64,000 nucleotides of DNA from an uncultured Collinsella sp. (GCA_900541235.1 UQIW01000009.1:23935-87934), one strand, 5' to 3'. Shown: positions 46,298-55,585, numbered from the stretch's first letter. Notes: generated from the sequence alone by a model not told the origin. Numbers and translations are program-made.

Positions 46298-46963
46298 ATG
46301 CCACGCGAGACCAATGCCGCCAAACGCGAGCGCGCCATCGAGGTGTGCGAGCGCCTTAACCGTCGCTATGGCCCGGTCGAGTGCTTCTTGGACCACGAGA
46401 ATCCCTTTAGGCTGCTCATCGCGGTACTGCTCTCGGCTCAAACGACCGACGCGCAAGTCAACAAGGTGACGCCGCGGCTGTTTGCCCAGTGGCCCACGCC
46501 CGAGGCCATGGCCGGGGCGAGTGTTGCCGACGTGGCGGACACGATCAAGTCGCTTGGCTTCTACAAGAGCAAGGCCAAACACGCCGTGGAAGCGGCGCAG
46601 ATGATCGTTGCCGATTACGGCGGTGTAGTGCCGGCGGATATGAAGGAGCTCGTCAAACTGCCGGGTGTGGGGCGCAAGACGGCGAACATCGTGCTCAACG
46701 TGGGGTATGGCATCGTGGAAGGCATCGCGGTGGATACGCACGTCAACCGCATCGCACACCGCCTGATGCTGAGCCCCAAGACGCATGCCAAGGAGCCGCT
46801 CAAGACCGAGCAAGATCTGCTCAAGGTTTTGCCGCACGAGTATTGGGAGTCGGTCAACCACCAGTGGATTACCTTTGGCCGTGAGATCTGCGACGCCCGC
46901 AAACCTAAGTGCGACGAGTGCCCGCTGGCGGATTTGTGCCCCAGCGTGCGCGTGGCGGGGTAG
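46298..46963 (+). CDS. nth: endonuclease III
   Basis: A 221-residue bifunctional glycosylase/AP lyase that removes oxidised pyrimidines. LLSAQTTDAQVNKVTP, the hairpin LVKLPGVGRKTANIVLN (catalytic Lys region), VDTHVNRIAHRL (catalytic Asp) and the complete C-X6-C-X2-C-X5-C iron-sulfur motif (CDARKPKCDECPLADLC). ATG 46298 is chosen because GCGAGGAG lies before it; ATG 46274 has no site. The intact cluster contrasts with the MutY-like protein at 39435. Confidence 0.96.
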   Translation: MPRETNAAKRERAIEVCERLNRRYGPVECFLDHENPFRLLIAVLLSAQTTDAQVNKVTPRLFAQWPTPEAMAGASVADVADTIKSLGFYKSKAKHAVEAAQMIVADYGGVVPADMKELVKLPGVGRKTANIVLNVGYGIVEGIAVDTHVNRIAHRLMLSPKTHAKEPLKTEQDLLKVLPHEYWESVNHQWITFGREICDARKPKCDECPLADLCPSVRVAG

Positions 46964-47011
46964 GGCGGAACGCATTTTCGTCTGGCGTTTTTTGCGGGGC
47001 TGGGCGTACGC

Positions 47012-47095
47012 TTGAGCTGGAGTCCTCTCCATGCGCTACCATGACAGGCAACGAATTTGACGAACGACCCGCCGAGCTTGCCTCGGCGGGCTTTT
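47012..47095 (+). promoter_or_regulatory. promoter and terminator-like hairpin in the mfd leader
   Basis: TTGAGC (47012-47017) and TACCAT (47037-47042), 19-base spacing, predict a start near 47049. Then a perfect 9-bp stem CCCGCCGAG-CTTGC-CTCGGCGGG (47068-47090) with CTTTTG, then GGAGGAAC and ATG 47121. Confidence 0.45.
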
Positions 47096-47120
47096 GGCGT
47101 TGCAATGCCGGAGGAACAGC

Positions 47121-50100
47121 ATGCTCATTCACCGTATAGCCGCGCAGCTCTACACTGCCGAGGCGCTGCAGACTGTCGAGGCCGGACTCGATGCCGGCGA
47201 GGACGTGACGCTGGCCGTGTCGCAATCGGGTCGCACGCTTATGGCGGCAGCCCAGTTTGCGCGCCGTCCGCGCCCCACGGTCTACATTGTGAGCGGCGAG
47301 GACGCGGCCGATCGCGCCGCGCGCAGCCTTGCTGCTTATGTGGGCCTGGCGCACGTGTGCCGTTTTCCCGAGCGCAAGGACTATCCGTGGCGCGAGCAGG
47401 CGCCTGACGATGCCGTGGTTGCCCAGCGCTGCGAGGCGCTCGGGCGCATCGTGCGCGGGGACAACTGCATCATGGTCGCCTCGGCCCGTGCGCTGCTGCG
47501 TTGCGTGCCGCCAGTCGAGAGCCGCTACTGGGAGTCCACTACTTTTGCGGTGGGCGAGGAGATTCCTTTTGACGAGGTGCCACAGCGCTTGGTGGGCATG
47601 GGCTACACCAATGCCGGTGCCGCCGACGCGCCCGGCCTGTTCCGTGTGCACGGCGACACCGTCGAGGTGTTTCCCGCGCAGGAAAAGGCGCCCGTGCGCA
47701 TTGAGTTCTTTGGCGACGAGATCGACCGCATCCGCCGCATGGTGAGCTCCACGGGCCAGACCATCGGCAACGAGGACAGCATCGAGATCTTCCCGTGCCG
47801 TGAGCTGGCGCTTACCGACGAGGCCGTCCACAACATGCATGTGGCGCTCTACCGCGCCAGCCAGGACGACAGCAAGTTGGCGGCGCTGCTCGAGATGGTG
47901 GATGCGCGCATCGTCACGCCTGAGCTCGACCGCTTTTTGCCGGTGATGTACGGCCAGACCGTGAGCCCGCTGTCGCATGTGAGCGGCAAGGCGCTCGTGG
48001 TACTGTCCGAGCCGCGCTCGCTGTTCGACGATTGCCTGCGCGCCTACGAGGATATCGAGGCACGTGCCGGCGAGGCGGGAGTCGACCGTCTGGACGGCCT
48101 GTACGTGCGTGCCCAGCAACTCGACTTTGGTTCCCAGCAACGCCTGAACTATGTGAGCCTCATCCGTGCCGGCGGTGCGGTGACGGCCGAGCTCAAGATT
48201 GAGCAGCCTGCCATTGCAGGCTCGGACAACCGTTTTATGACGCGCATCCAGGAGGTCGTGGGCAAGCGCTATGCCTGCGTGTTTGCCATCCCCGACCGCG
48301 GTGCGCGCGAGTCGATGGAGCTCACCTTTGGCGACGAGGGCATTACCTTTGAGGAATCGCTGACTGCGGCGCCCGAAAACGCCGGCGCTATCGGCGACCG
48401 CGTGCGCGTGGCAGCGGCGGATTCCGCCGACCGTGCCGCACGCCAGGAGGCCCGTGCTTCCATTCGCGAGCGTCGCGCCGATGCGCTCAACGCCCGCTCG
48501 CTCGAGGCGGGCGCCGCGCAGGCTGCCGCCGGCGCCGCCGTGCCCACCATCTCGCGCGGGCGCGTGACCTTTGTGGACGCTGCCCTGCCGCAGGGCGTGG
48601 TGGTGCCCGATGCCAACCTGGCCGTGTTCTCGATCGCCGACCTCAACGCCCGCATGGATGCCAACCGCGCGCGCAGCCGCCGCAAGGTTGACATTACGCA
48701 GATCACCTTCCCGTTTAAGCCGGGCGACTACGTGGTGCACGCTACCCACGGCATCGCGCTCTTTAGCGAGATCGCGCGTCAGGAAGTGGGCGGCAAGGAA
48801 CGCGACTACTTTTTGCTGGAATATGCCGATGGCGACAAGCTCTACGTGCCGCTGGAGCAGGTTGACCGCATTACGCGCTACGTTGGTCCCGACGGCGATA
48901 AACCGCGCTTGACCAGGCTCAACACCGCCGACTGGACGCGGGCCACCAACAAGGCGCGCAAGAATGCCAAAAAGCTGGCGTTTGACCTGGTCGACCTCTA
49001 TACGCGCCGCTCGTCGATTACCGGTATCGCCTGTCCGCCCGATACGTCTGAGCAGATCGAGATGGAGGAGAGCTTCCCCTACGACGAGACACGCGACCAG
49101 CTGGAGGCTATCGCCGACATCAAGGCAGACATGGAGGCGCCCAAGCCCATGGACCGCCTGCTGTGCGGCGACGTGGGTTTCGGCAAGACCGAGGTCGCCC
49201 TGCGCGCAGCCTTTAAGTGCGTGGACTCCGGCCGCCAGGTCATGGTGCTCTGCCCCACGACCATTCTGGCCCAACAGCACTACGAGACATTCTTTGAGCG
49301 TTTTGCCCCGTTTGGCCTGGAGGTCGAGGTGCTCAGCCGCTTCCGCACGCCGGCGCAGCAAAAGCGCGCGCTCAAGGCGTTTGCCGAGGGTACGATCGAT
49401 GTGCTCATCGGAACGCATCGTCTTCTTTCGGCCGATGTGAACCCCAAGAACCTGGGCATGGTGATCATCGACGAAGAGCAGCGCTTTGGCGTGCAGCACA
49501 AGGAGCAGCTCAAAAACCTGCGCGAGCAAATCGACGTGCTCACGCTCTCGGCAACGCCTATTCCGCGAACCATGCAGATGGCCACGAGCGGCGTGCGCGA
49601 CATGAGCCTGATCACCACGCCGCCGACCGGGCGTCGTCCCGTGATCGTGCACGTGGGGGAGTACGACCCCGACGTGGTGAGTGCGGCGATTCGCCTGGAG
49701 GTGGGCCGCGGCGGCCAGGTGTACTACGTGTCCAACCGCGTCAAGACCATCGACGATGCCGTGGCGCGCGTGCACGAGGCCGCGCCCGAGGCGCGCGTGG
49801 GTGTGGCACACGGCAAGATGAGCCCCCGCGAGGTCGAGGACGTGATGATCGAGTTCGCGACCAAGAAGATCGACGTGCTTATCGCCACGACCATCGTGGA
49901 GAGCGGCATCGACAACTCGACCGCCAACACACTGATCATCGAGGACTCGCAGCGCCTAGGTCTGGCGCAGCTCTACCAGCTCAAGGGCCGTGTGGGCCGC
50001 TCTGCCACGCAGGCCTATGCGTACTTTATGTTCCCGGGCGAGCTGCCGCTTACCGAGGAGGCTACGGCACGCCTGACCGCACTTTCCGAGTTTCAGGACC

Positions 50101-50753
50101 TGGGCAGCGGCATGCGCATCGCCATGCGTGACCTGGAGATCCGTGGTGCCGGCTCGCTCATGGGCGCCGAGCAGCACGGCAACCTGTCGAGTGTGGGCTT
50201 TGACCTGTTTACGCAGATGCTGGGGCAGGCCGTGGCCGAGGCGCGCGGCGACGACGATGCCGGCGTGGAGGCGGCGAGCGTGGGCATTAACCTGCCGGCC
50301 GACTACTTCTTGTCCGAGGAGTACATGCCGGCGGTGGACCAGCGCGTGCTCGTGTACCGCAAGCTCGCTGCGGCTGAGGACCTGGAGAGTATCGACGAGG
50401 TGCAGGAGGAGACCGAGGCCGCGCATGGCGAACTGCCGTTGGCGGGACTCAACCTGTTCAACCGCGCGCGCATCCGTATTCGCGGCGAGCGCCTGGGGCT
50501 CGAGAGCGTCACGCTCAGTGGTGGACGCATTACCTTCCTGGGGGTTGACGTTCCCAAGAAGGTGGCCTTTGAGTTCAAGAATCGCTATGGCGCGGTGAAC
50601 TTCCCCAAGAGCCGCAAGCTATCGGTGCCCTACAAGGCGGGCGCCGGCGCGGGCAGCGGCCTGGGTCGCGGTCTCGACGCCAACGACGGCACCGGCCCCG
50701 TGGCGGCCGCGCTCATGCTGCTGCAACAGCTGGGTGCCAGCGACGACGACTAA
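47121..50753 (+). CDS. mfd: transcription-repair coupling factor
   Basis: A 1210-residue DNA translocase that removes stalled RNA polymerase and recruits UvrA. In order: UvrB-like N-terminus (about 1-330), a linker, the RNA-polymerase-binding domain FKPGDYVVHATHGIALF (about 540-600), helicase domains with LLCGDVGFGKTEVALRAAFK (Walker A), IIDEEQRFGVQHKE (Walker B) and FPGELPLTEEATAR, and the C-terminal TRCF domain (about 1040-1150). The last ~50 residues are Gly-rich and extra. GGAGGAACAGC precedes ATG 47121. Confidence 0.97.
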   Translation: MLIHRIAAQLYTAEALQTVEAGLDAGEDVTLAVSQSGRTLMAAAQFARRPRPTVYIVSGEDAADRAARSLAAYVGLAHVCRFPERKDYPWREQAPDDAVVAQRCEALGRIVRGDNCIMVASARALLRCVPPVESRYWESTTFAVGEEIPFDEVPQRLVGMGYTNAGAADAPGLFRVHGDTVEVFPAQEKAPVRIEFFGDEIDRIRRMVSSTGQTIGNEDSIEIFPCRELALTDEAVHNMHVALYRASQDDSKLAALLEMVDARIVTPELDRFLPVMYGQTVSPLSHVSGKALVVLSEPRSLFDDCLRAYEDIEARAGEAGVDRLDGLYVRAQQLDFGSQQRLNYVSLIRAGGAVTAELKIEQPAIAGSDNRFMTRIQEVVGKRYACVFAIPDRGARESMELTFGDEGITFEESLTAAPENAGAIGDRVRVAAADSADRAARQEARASIRERRADALNARSLEAGAAQAAAGAAVPTISRGRVTFVDAALPQGVVVPDANLAVFSIADLNARMDANRARSRRKVDITQITFPFKPGDYVVHATHGIALFSEIARQEVGGKERDYFLLEYADGDKLYVPLEQVDRITRYVGPDGDKPRLTRLNTADWTRATNKARKNAKKLAFDLVDLYTRRSSITGIACPPDTSEQIEMEESFPYDETRDQLEAIADIKADMEAPKPMDRLLCGDVGFGKTEVALRAAFKCVDSGRQVMVLCPTTILAQQHYETFFERFAPFGLEVEVLSRFRTPAQQKRALKAFAEGTIDVLIGTHRLLSADVNPKNLGMVIIDEEQRFGVQHKEQLKNLREQIDVLTLSATPIPRTMQMATSGVRDMSLITTPPTGRRPVIVHVGEYDPDVVSAAIRLEVGRGGQVYYVSNRVKTIDDAVARVHEAAPEARVGVAHGKMSPREVEDVMIEFATKKIDVLIATTIVESGIDNSTANTLIIEDSQRLGLAQLYQLKGRVGRSATQAYAYFMFPGELPLTEEATARLTALSEFQDLGSGMRIAMRDLEIRGAGSLMGAEQHGNLSSVGFDLFTQMLGQAVAEARGDDDAGVEAASVGINLPADYFLSEEYMPAVDQRVLVYRKLAAAEDLESIDEVQEETEAAHGELPLAGLNLFNRARIRIRGERLGLESVTLSGGRITFLGVDVPKKVAFEFKNRYGAVNFPKSRKLSVPYKAGAGAGSGLGRGLDANDGTGPVAAALMLLQQLGASDDD

Positions 50754-50809
50754 CGGGTCGACGCTGCAAACGCCCCATTTGGGCAATCTGGCTCCATCGA
50801 AAGGAAAGC

Positions 50810-51673
50810 ATGTTCGGATACATCTATAAGAAAGATGTCGCCATTATCGCGGTTGTCCTGTGTCTTTGTCTGGGCGTGGGCAGCTTCTTCGATTATCAGA
50901 TCTCGAGCGCGCTGTTCAATATCGGCAGCATGTACGGTCGCTTTATCGAGGCGGCCGGCGAGCTGCCGTTTGAGCTGACGGCGAGCATCGCGGGCGTTAT
51001 GCTCGTGCGCGCGGTGCGTCCCGACTCCAGGGGGAGCAAATGGCTCGCCGTGCTCGGCATCCTCATCAACGTGGGCCTGCTCGGCTACGAGATCGTTTCG
51101 TCCCTGAGGGTTGGCGGCAAACTCATCGCGGCTCAGTTGGTGCTGACGTTTGTGCTGGTCATCGCCGCCAATCTTATCGTCTATCGTCTCACGCGCACGA
51201 CCGAGCCCGACGAGCTCACGCGCTGGGCGTTGATGGTGCTTGTCGTGTGGGTCGCTCAGGCCATCATCCTCAACGTGATTGTCAAGCCGCTGTGGTCGCG
51301 CCCACGCATGCGCGTGATCGAGGTGACGCAGGGACTCGAGTTTCAGCCGTGGTGGGTGATCGGCAACCCTGACAAGTGGGCCTATATTGCCGCCGGTGTA
51401 GTCAAGGACGGCTTTAAGTCGTTTGCGAGCGGACACACGGCGCATGCGGCGATTGGCCTTATGCTCGCCGGGCTTCCCGCGGCAGCCTTTAAGGAAAAAT
51501 CTTCGCGTCGCCGCGTGATCTTTTGGGCGGCGGCTGTGGTCGCGGCGCTCGTCGCGCTTGGCCGCATCGTGATCGGTGCACACTTTTTGAGCGACGTGAG
51601 CTGCGGTTTTGCCCTGGTACTGGCGCTTGAGTGCCTTGCCGCGCGCATTGCCTATCCCAACGGCGTACAATAG
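50810..51673 (+). CDS. PAP2-family phosphatase
   Basis: A 287-residue membrane phosphatase with six helices. The three-part active site is present: KPLWSRPRMR (K-X6-R-P, about 160-168), SFASGHTAHA (about 204-213) and RIVIGAHFLSDV (about 245-256). Such enzymes dephosphorylate lipid phosphates such as undecaprenyl pyrophosphate or phosphatidic acid. GAAAGGAAAGC precedes ATG 50810. Probably a separate unit from mfd 56 bases upstream. Confidence 0.85.
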   Translation: MFGYIYKKDVAIIAVVLCLCLGVGSFFDYQISSALFNIGSMYGRFIEAAGELPFELTASIAGVMLVRAVRPDSRGSKWLAVLGILINVGLLGYEIVSSLRVGGKLIAAQLVLTFVLVIAANLIVYRLTRTTEPDELTRWALMVLVVWVAQAIILNVIVKPLWSRPRMRVIEVTQGLEFQPWWVIGNPDKWAYIAAGVVKDGFKSFASGHTAHAAIGLMLAGLPAAAFKEKSSRRRVIFWAAAVVAALVALGRIVIGAHFLSDVSCGFALVLALECLAARIAYPNGVQ

Positions 51674-51718
51674 CTCCGTTTGAATCATCTGGCCGATACC
51701 CGGTAAGAGAGGATTGCC

Positions 51719-52744
51719 ATGCTCGCGTTCAACAACGACTATTCCCACGGCGCACACCCAGCGGTGCTGCAGGCGCTCGTCGATACCAACATGGAGCCGC
51801 AGCCCGGCTACGGTACCGATGCGCATACCGAGCGTGCCAAGCAACTTATTCGCGAGGCCTGCCAGGCCCCCGATGCCGACGTGTTTTTTCTGGTGGGCGG
51901 CACGCAGGCCAACGCGACGGTGATCGACATGCTGCTCGCGCCGTACGAGGGCGTCGTTGCTGCCGAGACTGGCCACGTCGCCTGCCACGAGGCGGGCGCC
52001 ATCGAGTTTGGCGGCCACAAGGTACTCACCATCCCCGGCTACGAGGGCAAGATGCACGCCGAGGACCTCGAGAACTATATCCAGGTGTTCTACGAAAACG
52101 AGAGCTACGAGCACACGGTGTTCCCGGGCGCCGTGTACGTGAGTCTATCGACCGAGTACGGCACGCTGTACTCCAAGGCCGAGCTCGCGGCGATTCATGC
52201 GGTATGCCAGAAGCGCGAGATTCCGCTGTTTGTGGACGGTGCTCGCCTGGCCTATGCGCTGGCGGCCGATGAGTGCGACATTACCCTGCCCGAGCTGGCG
52301 CAGCTGTGCGACGTGTTCTACATCGGCGGCACCAAGTGCGGCGCGCTCTGCGGCGAGGCTGTGGTGTTCTGCGGCATGCACGCTCCGGCACATCCCATTC
52401 CGCGCATTAAGCAGCACGGCGCGCTGTTGGCCAAGGGCCGCCTGACGGGCGTGCAGTTTGAGGCACTCTTTACCGATGGCTTGTATTTTGAGATTGGTCG
52501 ACAGGCGATCGAGACGGCCCAGACGCTACGTCGTGTGCTGCACGAGCGCGGTTACCAGTTCTTTTTGGAGACGCCCACGAACCAGCAGTTTGTGATTCTG
52601 CCCAACGAGGATATGGCCCGCATTCGCGAGCATGCCTCGATCGAGTACTGGGAAAAGTACGACGATACTCACACGGTGGTGCGCTTTTGCACCAGCTGGG
52701 CCACGACGCAGGAGGACATCGACGCGTTGGCGGCTGTCCTGTAG
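51719..52744 (+). CDS. low-specificity L-threonine aldolase-like PLP enzyme
   Basis: A 341-residue fold-type-I PLP enzyme of the beta-eliminating lyase/threonine aldolase family, which cleaves threonine or allo-threonine to glycine and acetaldehyde. FLVGGTQANATVI, ETGHVACHEAGAIE, PLFVDGARLAYAL and the Schiff-base lysine in YIGGTKCGALCGEAVVF are visible. GAGAGGATTGCC precedes ATG 51719. Length is normal. Confidence 0.9.
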   Translation: MLAFNNDYSHGAHPAVLQALVDTNMEPQPGYGTDAHTERAKQLIREACQAPDADVFFLVGGTQANATVIDMLLAPYEGVVAAETGHVACHEAGAIEFGGHKVLTIPGYEGKMHAEDLENYIQVFYENESYEHTVFPGAVYVSLSTEYGTLYSKAELAAIHAVCQKREIPLFVDGARLAYALAADECDITLPELAQLCDVFYIGGTKCGALCGEAVVFCGMHAPAHPIPRIKQHGALLAKGRLTGVQFEALFTDGLYFEIGRQAIETAQTLRRVLHERGYQFFLETPTNQQFVILPNEDMARIREHASIEYWEKYDDTHTVVRFCTSWATTQEDIDALAAVL

Positions 52745-52805
52745 CCTGATGTAATGACAAGGGGCCGCCTTGCGCTGGGTTTGGCGCAAGGTGGCCTTTG
52801 TTTTT
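52727..52805 (+). promoter_or_regulatory. promoter and terminator-like hairpin in the leader of the GNAT gene
   Basis: The clearest of these leaders: TTGGCG (52727-52732), 17 bases, extended -10 TGA-TGTAAT (52747-52755), predicted start ~52762. Then a 12-bp stem, 52764-52775 with 52784-52795 (one G-U), and CTTTGTTTTT before the ribosome site and ATG 52822. The -35 overlaps the end of the aldolase gene. It could also be the aldolase terminator. Confidence 0.55.
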
Positions 52806-52821
52806 GAGGGGGAAGGGTTGT

Positions 52822-53412
52822 ATGACCGAGATGTCCGATCCGACGATTCGTCTGGCGACGCCCGATGATGCGCCGGCGTTGCTTGCCATCTATGAGCCGT
52901 ATGTGCGCCAGACGGCGATTACCTGCGAATACGAGGTGCCGAGCGTTGAGGAGTTCGCCGGGCGCATCGAGCGCACGCTCAAGCGCTATCCGTATCTGGT
53001 GATGGAACTGGACGGGCGTCCGGTAGGCTATGCCTATGTGAGTCCGCTCAACAGCCGCGAGGCATACGACTGGTCGGTCGAGACATCGATCTACCTGGCG
53101 CGTGATGTGCGCCACGGCGGGCTGGGCCGCAAGCTGCATGACGCGCTTAAGCAATGCCTGATCGCGATGGGTATCACCAACATGTGCGCCCTCATCGCCG
53201 TGCCGCACGACAAGGACGATGAGTACCTGACGCACAACAGCCAGGACTTCCATGCCCATATGGGGTATCGCCTGGTGGGCGCCTTCGATCGCTGCGCCCA
53301 AAAGTTCGGCCGCTGGTACGACATGTGCTGGATGGAGTTGGTCCTAGCCGAGCGCGTCCCCAACCAACCCAAACCAACCTGGTTCCCCGACCTCCTCAAA
53401 CCTACCATTTAG
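52822..53412 (+). CDS. GNAT-family N-acetyltransferase
   Basis: A 196-residue acetyltransferase. PTIRLATPDDAPALLAIYEPYVRQTAITCEYE and GRPVGYAYVSPLNSREAYDW resemble phosphinothricin-type acetyltransferases; the acetyl-CoA site is RHGGLGRKLHDAL. ATG 52822 follows GGGGGAAGGG. The last codons and stop lie in a repeat shared with other sites, and the stop is 21 bases from the convergent GntR stop. Confidence 0.85.
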   Translation: MTEMSDPTIRLATPDDAPALLAIYEPYVRQTAITCEYEVPSVEEFAGRIERTLKRYPYLVMELDGRPVGYAYVSPLNSREAYDWSVETSIYLARDVRHGGLGRKLHDALKQCLIAMGITNMCALIAVPHDKDDEYLTHNSQDFHAHMGYRLVGAFDRCAQKFGRWYDMCWMELVLAERVPNQPKPTWFPDLLKPTI

Positions 53413-53436
53413 GGACAGGTTTATTTTGGCAGGTTA
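53399..53436. repeat. palindromic repeat covering the stop codons of two convergent genes
   Basis: AACCTACCATTTAGGGACAG starts the element and TTTTGGCAGGTT ends it. It supplies the TAG of the GNAT gene (53410-53412) and the TAA of the GntR gene (53434-53436, minus strand). Related copies in the opposite orientation lie at 60744-60784 and 62876-62917. Confidence 0.65.
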
Positions 53437-54156
53437 GCCGATGGGCTCGGTGTATTTGGCACGGTCGGTGCGCTGGATGCGCTTGGAGACATGGAGCGGT
53501 CGGCCGTCGGTGTCGTACACGTAGTCGGTGATCAGGATCAGCGCCTGCCCGCGCCCAACGTTGAGCAAAAACGCCTCGTTTTGCGAGGCATAGCACACCT
53601 CAAAGGTCTTATGTCCCTGTGCCGGCGCGCGATGGAATTCCTGGCGCAGCGTGGCGTAGAGCGAACCGTTGATATCGCGATCGATGAGTGCTTCAAAGCT
53701 CGGTGGTAGATAGGTGGTCTCCAGGCACAGCGGCGCATCGTCCAGATAACGCAGGCGGACAAGTTTGACGAGCTTGCTGCCCACGGCGACATCGAAGAAC
53801 TTGGCCGCATTGCCCGCGGCCTTGGCAAAGCCCGAGTCCACCGTGCGCGTGGTGGGCTTCATACCCTGACCCTGGACCTGTGTCGTGTAGCTCGAAAACA
53901 TCAGGTTGTTCTCGTGGAGTGCCGGCGTGTCGGCCACAAAGGCGCCACGCCCGCGCTCGGTGCGCACCAGGCCCTCGTCAACGAGCACCTTAAGGGCGTG
54001 GCGTACGGTGCTGCGCGACAGCCCCGATTCGTCCATGAGTTCCATCTCGGACGGCAGCTTGTCTCCGCGCGCGTAGGTGCCGGAGGCGATGCGGTCGCGC
54101 AGCATGCCCGCCAAGCGCTCGTATTGGGTCAGTCTCTTTTTAGATGAAGCGTTCAT
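53434..54156 (-). CDS. GntR/HutC-family regulator with UTRA ligand domain
   Basis: A 240-residue repressor. The winged helix is at 10-75 (DKLPSEMELMDESGLSRSTVRHALKVLVDEGLVRTERGRGAFV), the UTRA domain at about 90-235 (TYLPPSFEALI, YVYDTDGRPLHVSKRI). UTRA regulators usually bind sugar phosphates, here probably the phosphorylated Amadori compound or glucose 6-phosphate. It is divergent from the SIS gene at 54362, and repeats of TGTAT lie between, so it most likely represses that locus and itself. Confidence 0.92.
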   Translation of the reverse strand: MNASSKKRLTQYERLAGMLRDRIASGTYARGDKLPSEMELMDESGLSRSTVRHALKVLVDEGLVRTERGRGAFVADTPALHENNLMFSSYTTQVQGQGMKPTTRTVDSGFAKAAGNAAKFFDVAVGSKLVKLVRLRYLDDAPLCLETTYLPPSFEALIDRDINGSLYATLRQEFHRAPAQGHKTFEVCYASQNEAFLLNVGRGQALILITDYVYDTDGRPLHVSKRIQRTDRAKYTEPIG

Positions 54157-54166
54157 GCGATCAACC

Positions 54167-54323
54167 TGTATCTAACCTGTATGCGTATCTAATCAAGCAT
54201 GTATTCAATACAACAACAAAACCGCTGGTATCAAGTTATCGAAAACCGTATCAGCAAATTTTTTAAGACAAATATAGCATACAACTAGTCGACATAACCA
54301 AAACATGTATGTAACTTGTATGC
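54167..54323. promoter_or_regulatory. divergent operator region with repeated TGTAT motifs
   Basis: TGTATCTAACCTGTATGC (54167-54184) and TGTATGTAACTTGTATGC (54306-54323) agree at 16 of 18 bases and bracket the AT-rich region between the GntR and SIS genes; each holds TGTAT twice, 11 bases apart. TGTATTCAATACA (54200-54212) is palindromic and GCATACAA (54277-54284) is an inverted copy of the motif end. The first motif is next to the GntR start and the second just before the SIS gene. Confidence 0.6.
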
Positions 54324-54361
54324 CATCGAGAGCATCAAACGAGAAGAAAGGCTGATGCACG

Positions 54362-55354
54362 ATGACTACTCAGGAACAGGTTAAGGACGTCGTCTCCCAG
54401 GTTTTGGCCGACAAGGCAGACAAGGGCGGCATCAAGCGCGTCGTGTGGATTGGCGCCGGCGGATCCAACGGCGGCAACTATCCTGCCCAGTACTTTATGG
54501 AGCACGAGGCCACGCAGGTCGTGAGCTCCAGCTACACCAGCAATGAGTTCGTGCACGCCACGCCCGCCTATGTCAACGAGAACACCCTGGCCGTCGTCGT
54601 GTCCATGCGCGGCACCAAGGAGACCATCGTCGCCGCCCAGGTCGCCAAGGACCACGGCGCCAGCACCATCGCCATCTATGTCGATGAGTCCGGCCTCACC
54701 GAGGTCTGCGACTACAAGATTCAGTATGACAGCCTGGCCGTCGACGAGTCTTGCATGGGCCGTACCAACTCCGCCGTCGTGACCATGATCGCCATGGAGC
54801 TTACGCAGCAGACCGAGGGCTATGCCGAGTATGAGACCGCTATGGCCGCCTTCGACCTGGTTGACCCCATCTATCGCAAGGCCGTCGAGTACACCCGTCC
54901 GCTCGCCGCCAAGTGGGCCGAGCAAAACGCCGACAAGCCCTGCATCAACGTGATGGCTCAGGGTCCGCTCTTTGGTGCCGCCTACGTCTTTAGCATCTGC
55001 AACGTGCAGGAGATGCTGCAGATCGACTCCTGCACCATCAACACCTGCGACTTCTTCCACGGCCCCTTCGAGATCCTGGACAAGCGCACCTCGCTGTTCC
55101 AGCTCATCAGCGTCGGCCGCAGCCGCTGCAACGACGAGCGCGGCATCCGCTTCGTCAACCAGTACGGTGGCGAGCGCGTCTATCAGCTCGACGCCAAGGA
55201 GCTCGGCCTCAACGACATCAAGGACAGCGTGAGCGAGTACTTCAATCACCTGATTTTTGCCCCGATCCTCAACAACGTGTACATGCGTGCGCTCTCTGCC
55301 GTCACCCACAAGGACTACATGACGCGCCGCTACATGTGGAAGCTGGACTACTAG
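54362..55354 (+). CDS. SIS-domain deglycase-like protein, first copy
   Basis: A 330-residue protein with two SIS domains, of the fructoselysine/glucoselysine 6-phosphate deglycase type: VVWIGAGGSNGGNYPAQYF, SSSYTSNEFVHATP, VVVSMRGTKETIVAA (Ser/Thr sugar-phosphate site) and the end RRYMWKLDY. These enzymes release lysine and glucose 6-phosphate from the phosphorylated Amadori sugar. GAAAGGCTGATGCACG precedes the ATG. The second copy at 59652 shares the plan and the same C-terminal motif, as in loci with two deglycases. Confidence 0.8.
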   Translation: MTTQEQVKDVVSQVLADKADKGGIKRVVWIGAGGSNGGNYPAQYFMEHEATQVVSSSYTSNEFVHATPAYVNENTLAVVVSMRGTKETIVAAQVAKDHGASTIAIYVDESGLTEVCDYKIQYDSLAVDESCMGRTNSAVVTMIAMELTQQTEGYAEYETAMAAFDLVDPIYRKAVEYTRPLAAKWAEQNADKPCINVMAQGPLFGAAYVFSICNVQEMLQIDSCTINTCDFFHGPFEILDKRTSLFQLISVGRSRCNDERGIRFVNQYGGERVYQLDAKELGLNDIKDSVSEYFNHLIFAPILNNVYMRALSAVTHKDYMTRRYMWKLDY

Positions 55355-55390
55355 GGGATAGAGCGGCCTAACAGCTCGATGTCCTCATAA

Positions 55391-55455
55391 GTTGCGGTGG
55401 AATAGTTCCTGCTTGGGGGCTTGAAGCCTCTATTTAGGAACTATTTCACCGCAAC
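55391..55455. repeat. 20-bp inverted repeat after the first SIS gene
   Basis: GTTGCGGTGGAATAGTTCCT (55391-55410) pairs with 55436-55455, one mismatch, 25-base loop. It lies 37 bases after the stop codon. No T-run follows the right arm. Confidence 0.7.
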
Positions 55456-55526
55456 CGCCCAGTAATCCGCTGGGGGCGGAGGAAAACGGATCACTTATCC
55501 GCTCGCCGATTTGTGTCTTGAAAAAT

Positions 55527-55545
55527 GTATATAACGACTATAACG
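55527..55545. promoter_or_regulatory. operator-like motif before the EamA transporter gene
   Basis: TATAACGACTATAACG (55530-55545) is a direct repeat of TATAACG. It matches 14 of 16 bases at 56819-56834 (before the PTS genes), and GTATATAACG (55527-55536) recurs, inverted, at 62957-62970 before the second GntR gene. Confidence 0.5.
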
Positions 55546-55585
55546 TAGTACGAAACATATTGGAAACAATACCGAGGAGGCTGCG

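Noticed and set aside
46905..49811. 968-codon minus-strand frame opposite mfd, and a 772-codon one at 44714-47032
   Set aside because: Both mirror well-supported plus-strand genes in high-GC sequence; no recognisable domain.
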